Of a stretch of DNA of 64,000 bases, positions 1-7,838 are shown piece after piece. Source of the stretch: Clostridiales bacterium (GTDB lineage Bacteria; Bacillota; Clostridia; Christensenellales; Aristaeellaceae); the NCBI GenBank assembly GCA_015056205.1, contig SVGS01000003.1:108889-172888 (forward strand), read 5' to 3'. Under the pieces are notes generated by a model. It was not told the DNA's origin. It was given only the letters and a program-made list of their open reading frames with translations, and did no database searches. A program made the position numbers and the translations under genes. Numbering within the stretch: position 1 is the first letter of the stretch; each line of letters starts with the position of its first letter.

Positions 1-114
1 CTGGACTGCATGGAAGTAACCGATGAGGTTTTTGAAGGACCTCAGTCCATCGTATTTGACGAAGCGGAAAACCGGATGCATACCATCAAGGCCGTAATGG
101 CGGCCACGCTCTGA
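1..114 (+). CDS. C-terminal end of an unknown protein (5' truncated)
   Basis: The first frame is open from base 1 to a TGA at 112-114 and gives 37 residues ending in KAVMAATL. The start lies outside the window. The motif [15 protein letters not shown] loosely recalls the C-terminal part of periplasmic-type ligand-binding proteins of the LivJ class, but the fragment is too short to assign and no function is claimed. It lies 43 bp ahead of the helicase gene on the same strand, so the two could be co-transcribed. Confidence 0.5.
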   Translation: MDCMEVTDEVFEGPQSIVFDEAENRMHTIKAVMAATL

Positions 115-157
115 GAACAGCCTCCGGACCTCCGCTCTCTGCACGGGAGGTGAAACT

Positions 158-2545
158 GTGGATGATCGTTCGTCCGGCGCCTTTGAAGCCTATCTTTCCC
201 TGCTCCGCCGGGAACAGGAAGACTGGCTGTACCGGAAAGCGCTGGATAAGGTGCAGGTCATTACCCGCAGCATGTCTTCCGGAGAAAAAGACGCCTATCT
301 GAAAAGCGAGTCTTTTCAGAATACCCTGCGGCAGGTGCAGCGAAAGGATCCCGTCTGGCAGGGGCTGAGCCGGAATGAGCTGGTCCGTTCCGCAAACCGG
401 AATGAATTCAACCGTTTAAAACCGATGATTGAAAAGGAGCAGGCTGACGGCCATCCCCTCAGCCTTCCTTTTCTGCGTTCCGTGGACCGGTCTCACCGTT
501 CCCTGGCGCAGGCCCGGGAAGCGGTCTCCCTGGCGGAAGCCGGTAAACCCGCCGCATTCTTTCATGAAAACCGGGAGCGGATTATCCGGAAGCTCGAAGC
601 CCGGATTGAATCCGCCCTGAAAACCCGGGATTTTTCCCCGCTTTATCAGGAAACCGGCCGGGAACTGAATATGGTTTCCGCCTATATGACCTCCGCTTTC
701 TCCCAGGGGCTTTCCCGCGCCGCGATGGCGGTCTGCCTGCATCCCGGCTCCCTCAGCTCGGAGCTGCGCCGGGAGCTGGAGCATGCCTGGCCGGTGCTGG
801 CCTCCTGCCGGCAGATCTGCCTGCCCTCCGGAGAAACGGTCTCCGCCCTGCTGCAGGAGGCGGTCCATCAGGCCCGGAATCAGACGGCCGCGGAGCTGCG
901 CGGGCGCTTCCCCCAAAACCGGATTGAATCGCTGCTGCGCCGGAACCCCGTTCTGCAGAAGAAGCAGCGCCGCCTGGAGGAAAGCCAGCGTAAAAAGCAG
1001 CAGCTTCGTTCCGCCCTCCTGCAGGCGATTCCGGAGCACTACCGGGATCTTTATCCTCTGGCCCGCGCGATGCAGCGCCATTTTGTGCTGCATCTGGGCC
1101 CCACCAATTCCGGCAAGACCTACGAGGGCATCCAGCGCCTTCACGCGGCACAGAACGGCATCTATCTCGGTCCCCTCCGGCTGCTGGCCGCCGAACAGTT
1201 CGAAGCCCTGAATCTGGATGATATCCCCTGTACCCTGGTCACCGGCGAGGAGCAGATTCAGGTACCCTTCAGCCGGGTGCAGTCCTCCACGGTGGAAATG
1301 GCGGATATGAATACCGTCTATGATATCGCGGTCATCGATGAATGCCAGATGATTGCCGACCGGGACCGGGGCGGCGCCTGGACGGCCGCCATTCTGGGCC
1401 TGCAGGCGCGGGAAATCCATGCCTGCGCTTCTCCGGACGCGGAGGCCCTGCTGACCCGGATCATTCAGGACTGCGGGGATACGCTGACCGTGGTGCGCCA
1501 TGAGCGCATGACGCCGCTGGAAGTGGAGAAGGATGGCTTTCAGTTTCCCTCCTCCGTTCGTCCCGGGGACGCGCTGATCGTCTTTTCCAAGGCCCGGGTT
1601 CATGCCGTGGCCGCGGAGCTGAAGAACCGGGGCTACCGGGTCAGCCTGATCTACGGCGCCCTCCCGCCCGATGTCCGGCGGAATCAGGCGGACCGCTTCA
1701 TGAAAGGCGAAACGGACGTGGTGGTTTCCACGGACGCCATCGCCATGGGAATGAATCTGCCCATTGAGCGCGTGGTCTTTCTGGAATCGGAAAAATATGA
1801 CGGGGATATCACCCGCACCCTGACGGACGCGGAAATCAAGCAGATCGCCGGCCGGGCCGGCCGGTTCGGCATCTATGATATCGGCTATGTGAACGCCTTC
1901 GGTTTCAAACCGCTGATCGCGCAGGCGCTGGCCCGGCCGCTGCTGCCCCTGACCGAAGGGGTCATCAGCTTTCCCGAAAGTCTGCTGGGGATTCCCCTGC
2001 CCCTGACAGATATTATCGCCCAGTGGATGAATATGCAGGACAAGAGCTGTTTCTCCAAGGCCTCCACAGAGCGCATGGCCGGCCTGGCCGCGATGATGGA
2101 AACGAAGCGAACCGATAAACGGCTCCTGTACCGTTTTCTCTGCATTCCTTTTGATGAAACGGATCCGGATCTGCTCGCCCGCTGGAAGCTGATGTACCAT
2201 ACGGAGAGCCAGGGGGAACATCTCGATCCCCTCGCGGAAAAGCACCGGGTCCTGATTCCCGAAGAGTGCACCATCGGTATGCTGGACAGTCTGGAAGCGG
2301 ATTACCGGCGCTGGGACCTTTATTATAACTATACCCGTTTGTTTCTGGACAATCCGCAGCCAATCCTGGAGGAAATCCAGCGGTGCAAGGATCTGATCTC
2401 CCAGGGCATCGTGCATATTCTCTCCACCCAGAAGCTTCCCCGCCGGTCCTGCCCTTCCTGCAAACGGCCCCTGCCTTGGAACTGGCCTTTCCGGCACTGC
2501 GACAGCTGCTACAGCCGGTCGCATTTTACCCGCTCAAGGCGCTAA
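158..2545 (+). CDS. Suv3-like superfamily 2 RNA/DNA helicase with C-terminal zinc-ribbon-like tail
   Basis: The 795-residue protein is probably an ATP-dependent helicase acting on RNA, in the Suv3-like branch of superfamily 2. Visible motifs are Walker A GPTNSGKT (about 314-321), the DEAH-box variant DECQ (394-397), motif V around VVSTDAIAMGMN (521-532) and motif VI QIAGRAGR (562-569). About 300 mostly helical residues precede the helicase core. The last 35 residues contain CPSC and, further on, CDSC, a possible zinc-binding pair followed by a basic end. The GTG start at 158 is chosen because GGGAGGTGA lies five bases upstream. Suv3-type proteins are best known from mitochondria, where they work with the degradosome; the bacterial role is not established. 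The gene ends in a bidirectional terminator. Confidence 0.8.
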   Translation: MDDRSSGAFEAYLSLLRREQEDWLYRKALDKVQVITRSMSSGEKDAYLKSESFQNTLRQVQRKDPVWQGLSRNELVRSANRNEFNRLKPMIEKEQADGHPLSLPFLRSVDRSHRSLAQAREAVSLAEAGKPAAFFHENRERIIRKLEARIESALKTRDFSPLYQETGRELNMVSAYMTSAFSQGLSRAAMAVCLHPGSLSSELRRELEHAWPVLASCRQICLPSGETVSALLQEAVHQARNQTAAELRGRFPQNRIESLLRRNPVLQKKQRRLEESQRKKQQLRSALLQAIPEHYRDLYPLARAMQRHFVLHLGPTNSGKTYEGIQRLHAAQNGIYLGPLRLLAAEQFEALNLDDIPCTLVTGEEQIQVPFSRVQSSTVEMADMNTVYDIAVIDECQMIADRDRGGAWTAAILGLQAREIHACASPDAEALLTRIIQDCGDTLTVVRHERMTPLEVEKDGFQFPSSVRPGDALIVFSKARVHAVAAELKNRGYRVSLIYGALPPDVRRNQADRFMKGETDVVVSTDAIAMGMNLPIERVVFLESEKYDGDITRTLTDAEIKQIAGRAGRFGIYDIGYVNAFGFKPLIAQALARPLLPLTEGVISFPESLLGIPLPLTDIIAQWMNMQDKSCFSKASTERMAGLAAMMETKRTDKRLLYRFLCIPFDETDPDLLARWKLMYHTESQGEHLDPLAEKHRVLIPEECTIGMLDSLEADYRRWDLYYNYTRLFLDNPQPILEEIQRCKDLISQGIVHILSTQKLPRRSCPSCKRPLPWNWPFRHCDSCYSRSHFTRSRR

Positions 2546-2550
2546 AAAAA

Positions 2551-2580
2551 GGAACGGATGTAATCCGTTCCCGTTTTTTT
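2551..2580. terminator. Bidirectional intrinsic terminator between helicase and oadB
   Basis: GGAACGGAT and ATCCGTTCC form a 9-bp perfect stem around a GTA loop at 2551-2571. A T-tract follows on the + strand (2574-2580) and an A-tract precedes it (2544-2550), so it can end both the helicase transcript and the converging pckA-oad transcript. Confidence 0.85.
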
Positions 2581-2607
2581 GCCTTTTCCCGGCTGGTTTC
2601 CCGTTTC

Positions 2608-3819
2608 TCAGTGGAACACGCTCATCAGGAAGCCGGCCGCGATGGCGGAGCCGATCACGCCCGCCACGTTCGGACCCATGGCATGCATCAGGAGGAAGTT
2701 GGAAGGATTGGCCTTCTGGCCTTCCCGCTGGGATACCCGAGCCGCCATCGGCACGGCGGATACACCGGCCGATCCGATCAGCGGATTGATCTTTCCGCCG
2801 CTGAGCTTGTACATCAGTTTGCCGACCAGCAGGCCGCCCACCGTGCTGAAGGAGAAGGCGATCAGGCCCAGCACCACGATGTAGATGGTCTGCAGGTTCA
2901 GGAAGTTGGAGCCCACCATGGTCGCGCCGACGCTGATGCCCAGGAACAGGGTAACGATGTTCATCAGGGCGTTCTGCGCCACGTCGCTCAGCCGTTCCGT
3001 CACTCCGGTTTCCTTCAGCAGGTTGCCGAACATCAGGCAGCCGATCAGCGGAGCGGTGGAGGGCAGCAGCAGCACGATGAAGATCGTGACCACGATCGGG
3101 AAGATGATCTTTTCGGTCTTGGAAACTTCCCGCAGCTGCTCCATCTTGACGGAGCGTTCCTTTTCGGTGGTCAGCGCCCGCATGATCGGGGGCTGAATCA
3201 TGGGGATCAGCGCCATGTAGCTGTAAGCCGCCACGGCGATCGGTCCCAGCAGATGGGGCGCCAGCTTGGTGGTGGTCAGGATGGCCGTGGGGCCGTCCGC
3301 GCCGCCGATGATGCCGATGGAAGCGGCTTCATTGCCGTTGAAGCCCAGCAGGGTCGCGCCGAAGAAGGCGAAGAATACGCCGAACTGCGCCGCCGCGCCC
3401 AGCAGCAGGCTCTTGGGGTTGGAAATCAGGGGCCCGAAGTCCGTCATCGCGCCGATGCCGATGAAGATCAGGCAGGGATAGATACCGGCCTTGACGCCGA
3501 TATACAGGATATCGATCAGTCCGCCGTGAGCCATGATATGGCCGTAGCTGTGATAATATTGGCCGCCTTCCTTCAGGAATTCGTCCCACAGCTCCTGATG
3601 GTACAGCGCGTTGCTGAAGCCGCCCAGCACGCTGACGTTCGCCAGCAGGCAGCCCACCGCGATGCCGACCATCAGCAGCGGCTCATACTGTTTCTTGATG
3701 CCCAGATACAGCAGAACACAGGAAATGGCGATCATGACCAGGGCTTTCCAGCCGTCCGGCGAGGTGATGATCTGCGCAAAACCGGATTCTGTAACCAGGC
3801 TTCCGAGGGATTCCAACAT
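2608..3819 (-). CDS. oadB: Na+-translocating decarboxylase beta subunit (oxaloacetate decarboxylase)
   Basis: This 403-residue integral membrane protein is the sodium pump subunit of a biotin-dependent decarboxylase. It decarboxylates carboxybiotin and couples this to Na+ export. Many hydrophobic segments are visible. The conserved loop GIIGGADGPTAI contains the aspartate known to bind Na+ in this family, and a conserved C-terminal stretch NFLLMHAMGPNVAG is present. It is the last gene of an operon (alpha, gamma, biotin carrier, beta) and starts 16 bp after the biotin carrier. The beta subunit is shared by oxaloacetate, methylmalonyl-CoA and glutaconyl-CoA decarboxylases. The alpha subunit encoded upstream points to oxaloacetate. 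Confidence 0.92.
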   Translation of the reverse strand: MLESLGSLVTESGFAQIITSPDGWKALVMIAISCVLLYLGIKKQYEPLLMVGIAVGCLLANVSVLGGFSNALYHQELWDEFLKEGGQYYHSYGHIMAHGGLIDILYIGVKAGIYPCLIFIGIGAMTDFGPLISNPKSLLLGAAAQFGVFFAFFGATLLGFNGNEAASIGIIGGADGPTAILTTTKLAPHLLGPIAVAAYSYMALIPMIQPPIMRALTTEKERSVKMEQLREVSKTEKIIFPIVVTIFIVLLLPSTAPLIGCLMFGNLLKETGVTERLSDVAQNALMNIVTLFLGISVGATMVGSNFLNLQTIYIVVLGLIAFSFSTVGGLLVGKLMYKLSGGKINPLIGSAGVSAVPMAARVSQREGQKANPSNFLLMHAMGPNVAGVIGSAIAAGFLMSVFH

Positions 3820-3835
3820 ATCTCTTTTCCTCCTC

Positions 3836-4225
3836 TTAACCCAGTACGATCAGCGGTGCGCCGGTATCCACCTTCGCGCCAACCTCCGTCAGCACCTGTA
3901 CCACCGTCGCGTCATGGGGAGCCATGATCTCGTTTTCCATCTTCATGGCTTCGAGCACAGCCAGCACTTCGCCGCCCTTGATTGCCTGGCCGGCGGTAAC
4001 ATTGACCTTCACGATGGTTCCGGGCATGGGAGATGTCACCTGTTCGCCGGCGGCCGCGACGGGAGCGGCGGCAGCAGGAGCCGGCGCCGCGACGGGCGCG
4101 GCCGGGGCGGCCGCGGGAGCGGCGGGCGCCGGCGCATAGGCTTCGTATTCGTCCAGAATCATGGCTTCGCCCTGATTCACTTCCACTTCATAGGTTTTTC
4201 CCTTGAGGGTAACTTTGTACTTCAT
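3836..4225 (-). CDS. Biotin carboxyl carrier subunit of the Na+-pumping decarboxylase
   Basis: The 129-residue protein carries CO2 on biotin from the alpha subunit to the membrane beta subunit. It has a short N-terminal segment (1-30), a flexible Ala/Pro linker (about 31-60) and a biotinyl domain (about 61-129). The biotinylation motif EAMKMEN places the modified lysine at residue 95. In several decarboxylases this domain is fused to the C-terminus of the alpha subunit; here it is a separate gene. It lies 3 bp after the gamma subunit gene and 16 bp before oadB, so translation is probably coupled. The symbol is left blank because naming of this subunit differs between systems (oadC, gcdC, mmdC). 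Confidence 0.92.
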   Translation of the reverse strand: MKYKVTLKGKTYEVEVNQGEAMILDEYEAYAPAPAAPAAAPAAPVAAPAPAAAAPVAAAGEQVTSPMPGTIVKVNVTAGQAIKGGEVLAVLEAMKMENEIMAPHDATVVQVLTEVGAKVDTGAPLIVLG

Positions 4226-4228
4226 GGT

Positions 4229-4597
4229 TTATTTGACCTCCTTGATGGATACGAACCGAAGCTCGTTCAGGGGTTTCTGCAGTTTGTCCGCCACGATGGC
4301 CATGATCATGGCCGCATCCCGGGGATCGGTGTCATAAATTTTGACCTCTCCGGCGCTACCGGGAGCCAGAGCCGCCTTTTTCGCGGGAACCGCGGGAGCC
4401 GGAGCGGCAGCGGCCGGAGCCGCCGCGGTCTTCTTCGCTTTGTTCTTGCTGACCATGATCTTGCCTACCAGAATGACCACATACATCAGCAGGATCAGTC
4501 CGATAAACACGACGAGATAGCCCAGTCCGCCGTCCAGCAGCGCGGTACCGACATCCAGCATTTCGCCTTTCACGGCAATGGAAGCAGTTTCAGTCAT
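4229..4597 (-). CDS. oadG: OadG-family gamma subunit of the Na+-pumping decarboxylase
   Basis: This 122-residue protein has one N-terminal membrane segment (about residues 22-46), then an Ala/Pro/Lys-rich linker, then a small soluble tail. In this family the single-span gamma/delta subunit anchors and assembles the soluble alpha subunit on the membrane beta subunit and may bind a metal ion. Sequence conservation is low, so the assignment rests on size, topology and position between oadA (12 bp upstream) and the biotin carrier (3 bp downstream). Confidence 0.82.
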   Translation of the reverse strand: MTETASIAVKGEMLDVGTALLDGGLGYLVVFIGLILLMYVVILVGKIMVSKNKAKKTAAAPAAAAPAPAVPAKKAALAPGSAGEVKIYDTDPRDAAMIMAIVADKLQKPLNELRFVSIKEVK

Positions 4598-4609
4598 TTC
4601 GCTCCCTCC

Positions 4610-6010
4610 TTATGCCTCTTCGATGGTATATTTGACCACCTTTTCGCGGTTCGCCTTGCGGTCCTTCAGGAACTTCTCGGCCTGCGCCGGGAAACAGATC
4701 CAGCTCATCAGATCCTCTTCGGTCTCGGCCAGATCGCCCAGGGCTTCCTTCGCCTTTTTGAAGTCCTCGCCGGTACGCTTGCTGTCCTCGATCCGGCAGT
4801 CCACAGGCTTGCCGCCCTGGCCCAGGATCTTGGCTTCCAGCTCGGCGTTCACGGGAGCCGGCGCGATACCGTATTCGCCTTTGAAATAGTTCTTGACTTC
4901 GTTGCTGATGTTCTTGTACCGCTCGCCGACCAGTACGTTGGTCACGGCCTGGTTGCCCACCATCTGGCTCAGGGGGGTTACCAGCGGCGGATATCCGAGA
5001 TCCTTTCGGACCGCGGGAATCTCCAGCAGCGCCTCGTCAAACTTGTCCATGGCGTTCATGTCCTTCAGGTTGGCGATCATGTTGGACAGCATGCCGCCGG
5101 GGACCTTGTAGACCAGAGCCTGGCTGTCGGTGGCCATGCTCTTGGGATTGATCATCCCGTTGTCCACGTACTTCTGCTTCACAGGCTTGAAGAAGTCGTT
5201 GACCTGATTGATCACCTTTTCATCCAGTCCGGACTCAATGCCGTACTGCTGCAGCGCGTAGAACATGGTCTCCGTCGCCGCCTGGCTGGTGCCGTTGGAG
5301 AAGCAGCTGGTCGCCGTATCAATGACGTCGACGCCGCTCTCGATCGCCTTGGTCAGGGTCATATAGGCCATCCCGGTGGTGCAGTGGGTGTGCAGAATCA
5401 CCGGCACATTGCCCACGGCATCCTTGATGCCCTTGATCAGGTGCTCCGCTTCGTAGGGGCTCATCGTACCGGCCATATCCTTCAGACAAAGGGTGTCGAA
5501 GCCCATCTTCACCAGCTGCTTGCACATCTCCACATATTTTTCAACGGTGTGGACGGGGCTCTGGGTATAGCTGATGCAGCCGGAAGCAATCGTCCGCTTC
5601 GTGGCAAACTTCTTCGTGGCATCCAGGGCGGTGCCCAGGTTGCGGAAATCGTTCAGCGCGTCAAAAATCCGGATGATGTCGATTCCGTTCTTGATGCTCA
5701 GTTCCACAAACTTTTCCACCACATCATCATGGTAGTGCTTGTAGCCCAGCAGGTTCTGACCCCGCAGCAGCATCTGCAGCCGGGTGTTGGGCATCTTTTT
5801 CCGGATGTTCCGCAGCCGTTCCCAGGGATCCTCTCCCAGATAGCGGAGGCAGGAGTCAAAAGTAGCGCCGCCCCAGCATTCAACGGAATAATACCCGGCC
5901 TTGTCCATCACCGGCAGAATTTCTTCGAAATCCGCGTACGGAAGTCGGGTCGCCATCAGGGACTGATTGGCATCCCGCATTACAGTTTCAGTAAACTGAA
6001 CTTTTCTCAT
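4610..6010 (-). CDS. oadA: Oxaloacetate decarboxylase alpha subunit (carboxyltransferase)
   Basis: The 466-residue protein has the pyruvate-carboxylase-type carboxyltransferase fold and should move CO2 from oxaloacetate to biotin, releasing pyruvate. Visible active-site elements are RDANQS near the N-terminus (metal aspartate), CLKDMAG (the lysine that is carbamylated in this fold) and LHTHCTTG (metal-binding histidines). The C-terminal part resembles the conserved post-CT (PYC_OADA) region, but the biotinyl domain is missing and is encoded separately two genes downstream. The ATG at 6010 is preferred over the in-frame TTG at 6016 because AGGAG sits 8 bases before the ATG but only 2 before the TTG. 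pckA lies 87 bp upstream, separated by a perfect hairpin. Confidence 0.92.
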   Translation of the reverse strand: MRKVQFTETVMRDANQSLMATRLPYADFEEILPVMDKAGYYSVECWGGATFDSCLRYLGEDPWERLRNIRKKMPNTRLQMLLRGQNLLGYKHYHDDVVEKFVELSIKNGIDIIRIFDALNDFRNLGTALDATKKFATKRTIASGCISYTQSPVHTVEKYVEMCKQLVKMGFDTLCLKDMAGTMSPYEAEHLIKGIKDAVGNVPVILHTHCTTGMAYMTLTKAIESGVDVIDTATSCFSNGTSQAATETMFYALQQYGIESGLDEKVINQVNDFFKPVKQKYVDNGMINPKSMATDSQALVYKVPGGMLSNMIANLKDMNAMDKFDEALLEIPAVRKDLGYPPLVTPLSQMVGNQAVTNVLVGERYKNISNEVKNYFKGEYGIAPAPVNAELEAKILGQGGKPVDCRIEDSKRTGEDFKKAKEALGDLAETEEDLMSWICFPAQAEKFLKDRKANREKVVKYTIEEA

Positions 6011-6041
6011 GAGCAAAACTCCTATCCGTTTTCGTACATAC

Positions 6042-6072
6042 GGGATGCCGTTCCTTGGCGGAACGGCATCCC
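6042..6072. other. Perfect 13-bp hairpin between pckA and oadA
   Basis: GGGATGCCGTTCC and GGAACGGCATCCC form a perfect 13-bp stem with a 5-nt loop. On the minus strand, the direction of transcription, it is followed by GTATGTACG and not by a T-run. It therefore looks more like a 3'-end stabiliser or processing site than an intrinsic terminator. It could set different levels for pckA and oad messages. Confidence 0.7.
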
Positions 6073-6097
6073 AGGGTATTTATTTCGGGCTTTCGGC

Positions 6098-7711
6098 TTA
6101 CAGCTGCGGACCGGCGGCTACCAGCGCCTTGCCGGCTTCGTTGCTCTCGTACTTCACGAAGTTCTTGATGAACCGGCCGGCCAGATCCTTCGCCTTGGTC
6201 TCCCATTCGGTGGGATCCTTGTAGGTGTCGCGGGGATCCAGAATTCCGGAATCCACGCCCTTCAGCTCGGTGGGAACCTCAAAGTTGAAGTAAGGAATGG
6301 TCTTGGTGGGCGCGTTCAGAATATCCCCGTCCAGGATCGCGTCGATGATGCCGCGGGTATCCTTGATGGAGATGCGCTTGCCGGTGCCGTTCCATCCGGT
6401 GTTGACCAGATAGGCCTTGGCGCCGCTCTTTTCCATCTTCTTCACCAGCTCTTCCGCATACTTGGTGGGATGCAGCTCCAGGAAGGCCTGGCCGAAGCAG
6501 GCGGAGAAGGTCGGGGTGGGCTCGGTGATGCCGCGCTCGGTGCCGGCCAGCTTCGCGGTGAAGCCGCTCAGGAAGTAATACTTGGTCTGCTCGGGCGTCA
6601 GCACGCTGACGGGGGGCAGCACGCCGAAGGCGTCCGCGCTCAGGAAGATCACGTTCTTCGCGTCGGGGCCGGCGGAAACCGGATTCACCTTCTTGACGAT
6701 CTTCTCGATATGCTCGATCGGATAGCTGACGCGGGTATTCTCGGTCACGCTCTTGTCGGCAAAATCGATCTTTCCGTTCTCATCCACGGTCACGTTCTCC
6801 AGCAGCGCGTCGCGGCGGATGGCGTTGTAGATGTCCGGCTCGGAATCCTTGTCCAGGTTGATGACCTTGGCGTAGCAGCCGCCTTCGAAGTTGAACACGC
6901 CGTTATCGTCCCAGCCGTGCTCGTCATCACCGATCAGCAGGCGCTTGGGATCGGTGGACAGGGTGGTCTTGCCGGTACCGCTCAGGCCGAAGAAGATGGC
7001 TGTGTTCTTGCCTTCCATATCGGTGTTGGCGGAGCAGTGCATGGAAGCAATGCCCTTCAGCGGCAGGTAGTAGTTCATCATGGAGAACATGCCCTTCTTC
7101 ATCTCGCCGCCGTACCAGGTATTCAGGATCACCTGCTCCCGGCTGGTGATGTTGAAGGCCACGGCGGTCTCGGAGTTCAGGCCCATTTCCTTATACTGAT
7201 CCACCTTGCCCTTGGACGCGGCGTACACCACGAAGTCCGGCTTGAAGGCGGCCAGCTCTTCCTCGGAAGGCTGAATGAACATGTTCTTCACGAAATGAGC
7301 CTGCCAGGCCACTTCCATGATGAAGCGGACGGCCATCCGGGTGTCCTTGTTGGCGCCGCAGAACGCGTCCATCACAAACAGGCGCTTGCCGCTCAGTTCC
7401 TTCTGAGCCAGTTCCTTCAGAATCTTCCAGTTGCCCTCGCTCAGGGGATGGTTGTCGTTCTTGTATCCTTCGGTGGTCCACCACACGGTGTCCTTGGAGT
7501 TTTCATCCATGACAATGTACTTGTCTTTGGGGCTCCGGCCGGTGTAGATGCCGGTCATAACGTTCATGGCGCCCAGCTCGGTCAGCTGGCCTTTGTCATA
7601 GCCCGTCAGTTCCGGTTTGTTTTCCTCTGCGAAGAGGACTTCATAGGAAGGGTTGTGTACGATCTCGGTTGCGCCGAGAATGCCGTATTGAGAAAGATCA
7701 ACGGATGCCAT
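6098..7711 (-). CDS. pckA: Phosphoenolpyruvate carboxykinase (ATP)
   Basis: The 537-residue enzyme interconverts oxaloacetate + ATP and PEP + ADP + CO2. ATP-type signatures are present: [10 protein letters not shown] (about 59-67), kinase-1a Walker A GLSGTGKT (242-249), GDDEHGW (261-267) and [10 protein letters not shown] near the adenine site. The start at 7711 is chosen over an upstream in-frame ATG because AGGAGG lies 8 bases before it and the protein then begins at the normal family position. It is followed by the four Oad genes on the same strand, which suggests use in the carboxylating, ATP-forming direction. A TATAAT at 7727-7732 lies too close to the start codon to be a convincing promoter. 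Confidence 0.95.
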   Translation of the reverse strand: MASVDLSQYGILGATEIVHNPSYEVLFAEENKPELTGYDKGQLTELGAMNVMTGIYTGRSPKDKYIVMDENSKDTVWWTTEGYKNDNHPLSEGNWKILKELAQKELSGKRLFVMDAFCGANKDTRMAVRFIMEVAWQAHFVKNMFIQPSEEELAAFKPDFVVYAASKGKVDQYKEMGLNSETAVAFNITSREQVILNTWYGGEMKKGMFSMMNYYLPLKGIASMHCSANTDMEGKNTAIFFGLSGTGKTTLSTDPKRLLIGDDEHGWDDNGVFNFEGGCYAKVINLDKDSEPDIYNAIRRDALLENVTVDENGKIDFADKSVTENTRVSYPIEHIEKIVKKVNPVSAGPDAKNVIFLSADAFGVLPPVSVLTPEQTKYYFLSGFTAKLAGTERGITEPTPTFSACFGQAFLELHPTKYAEELVKKMEKSGAKAYLVNTGWNGTGKRISIKDTRGIIDAILDGDILNAPTKTIPYFNFEVPTELKGVDSGILDPRDTYKDPTEWETKAKDLAGRFIKNFVKYESNEAGKALVAAGPQL

Positions 7712-7838
7712 GGGAAAAACCTCCTCATTATAATATCGTGACACGGGCGGTCGAATGGATTCTCAACCTCACCCAATTTCTTTTATTTCTGTGTTCTTCC
7801 CCTTTTTCCTGCTTTGCGGAAAAATTTTTTTGAGGGTT

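Noticed and set aside
7727..7732. TATAAT upstream of pckA as promoter -10
   Set aside because: It ends only 15 bp before the start codon, so transcription would begin within the ribosome-binding site, and no -35 box is present at the right distance.
3611..7741. Very long open frame on the + strand (about 1376 codons) opposite the pckA-oad genes
   Set aside because: It is antisense to five well-recognised genes, has no ribosome-binding site and encodes His/Gly/Arg/Val-rich sequence typical of antisense frames in GC-rich coding DNA.
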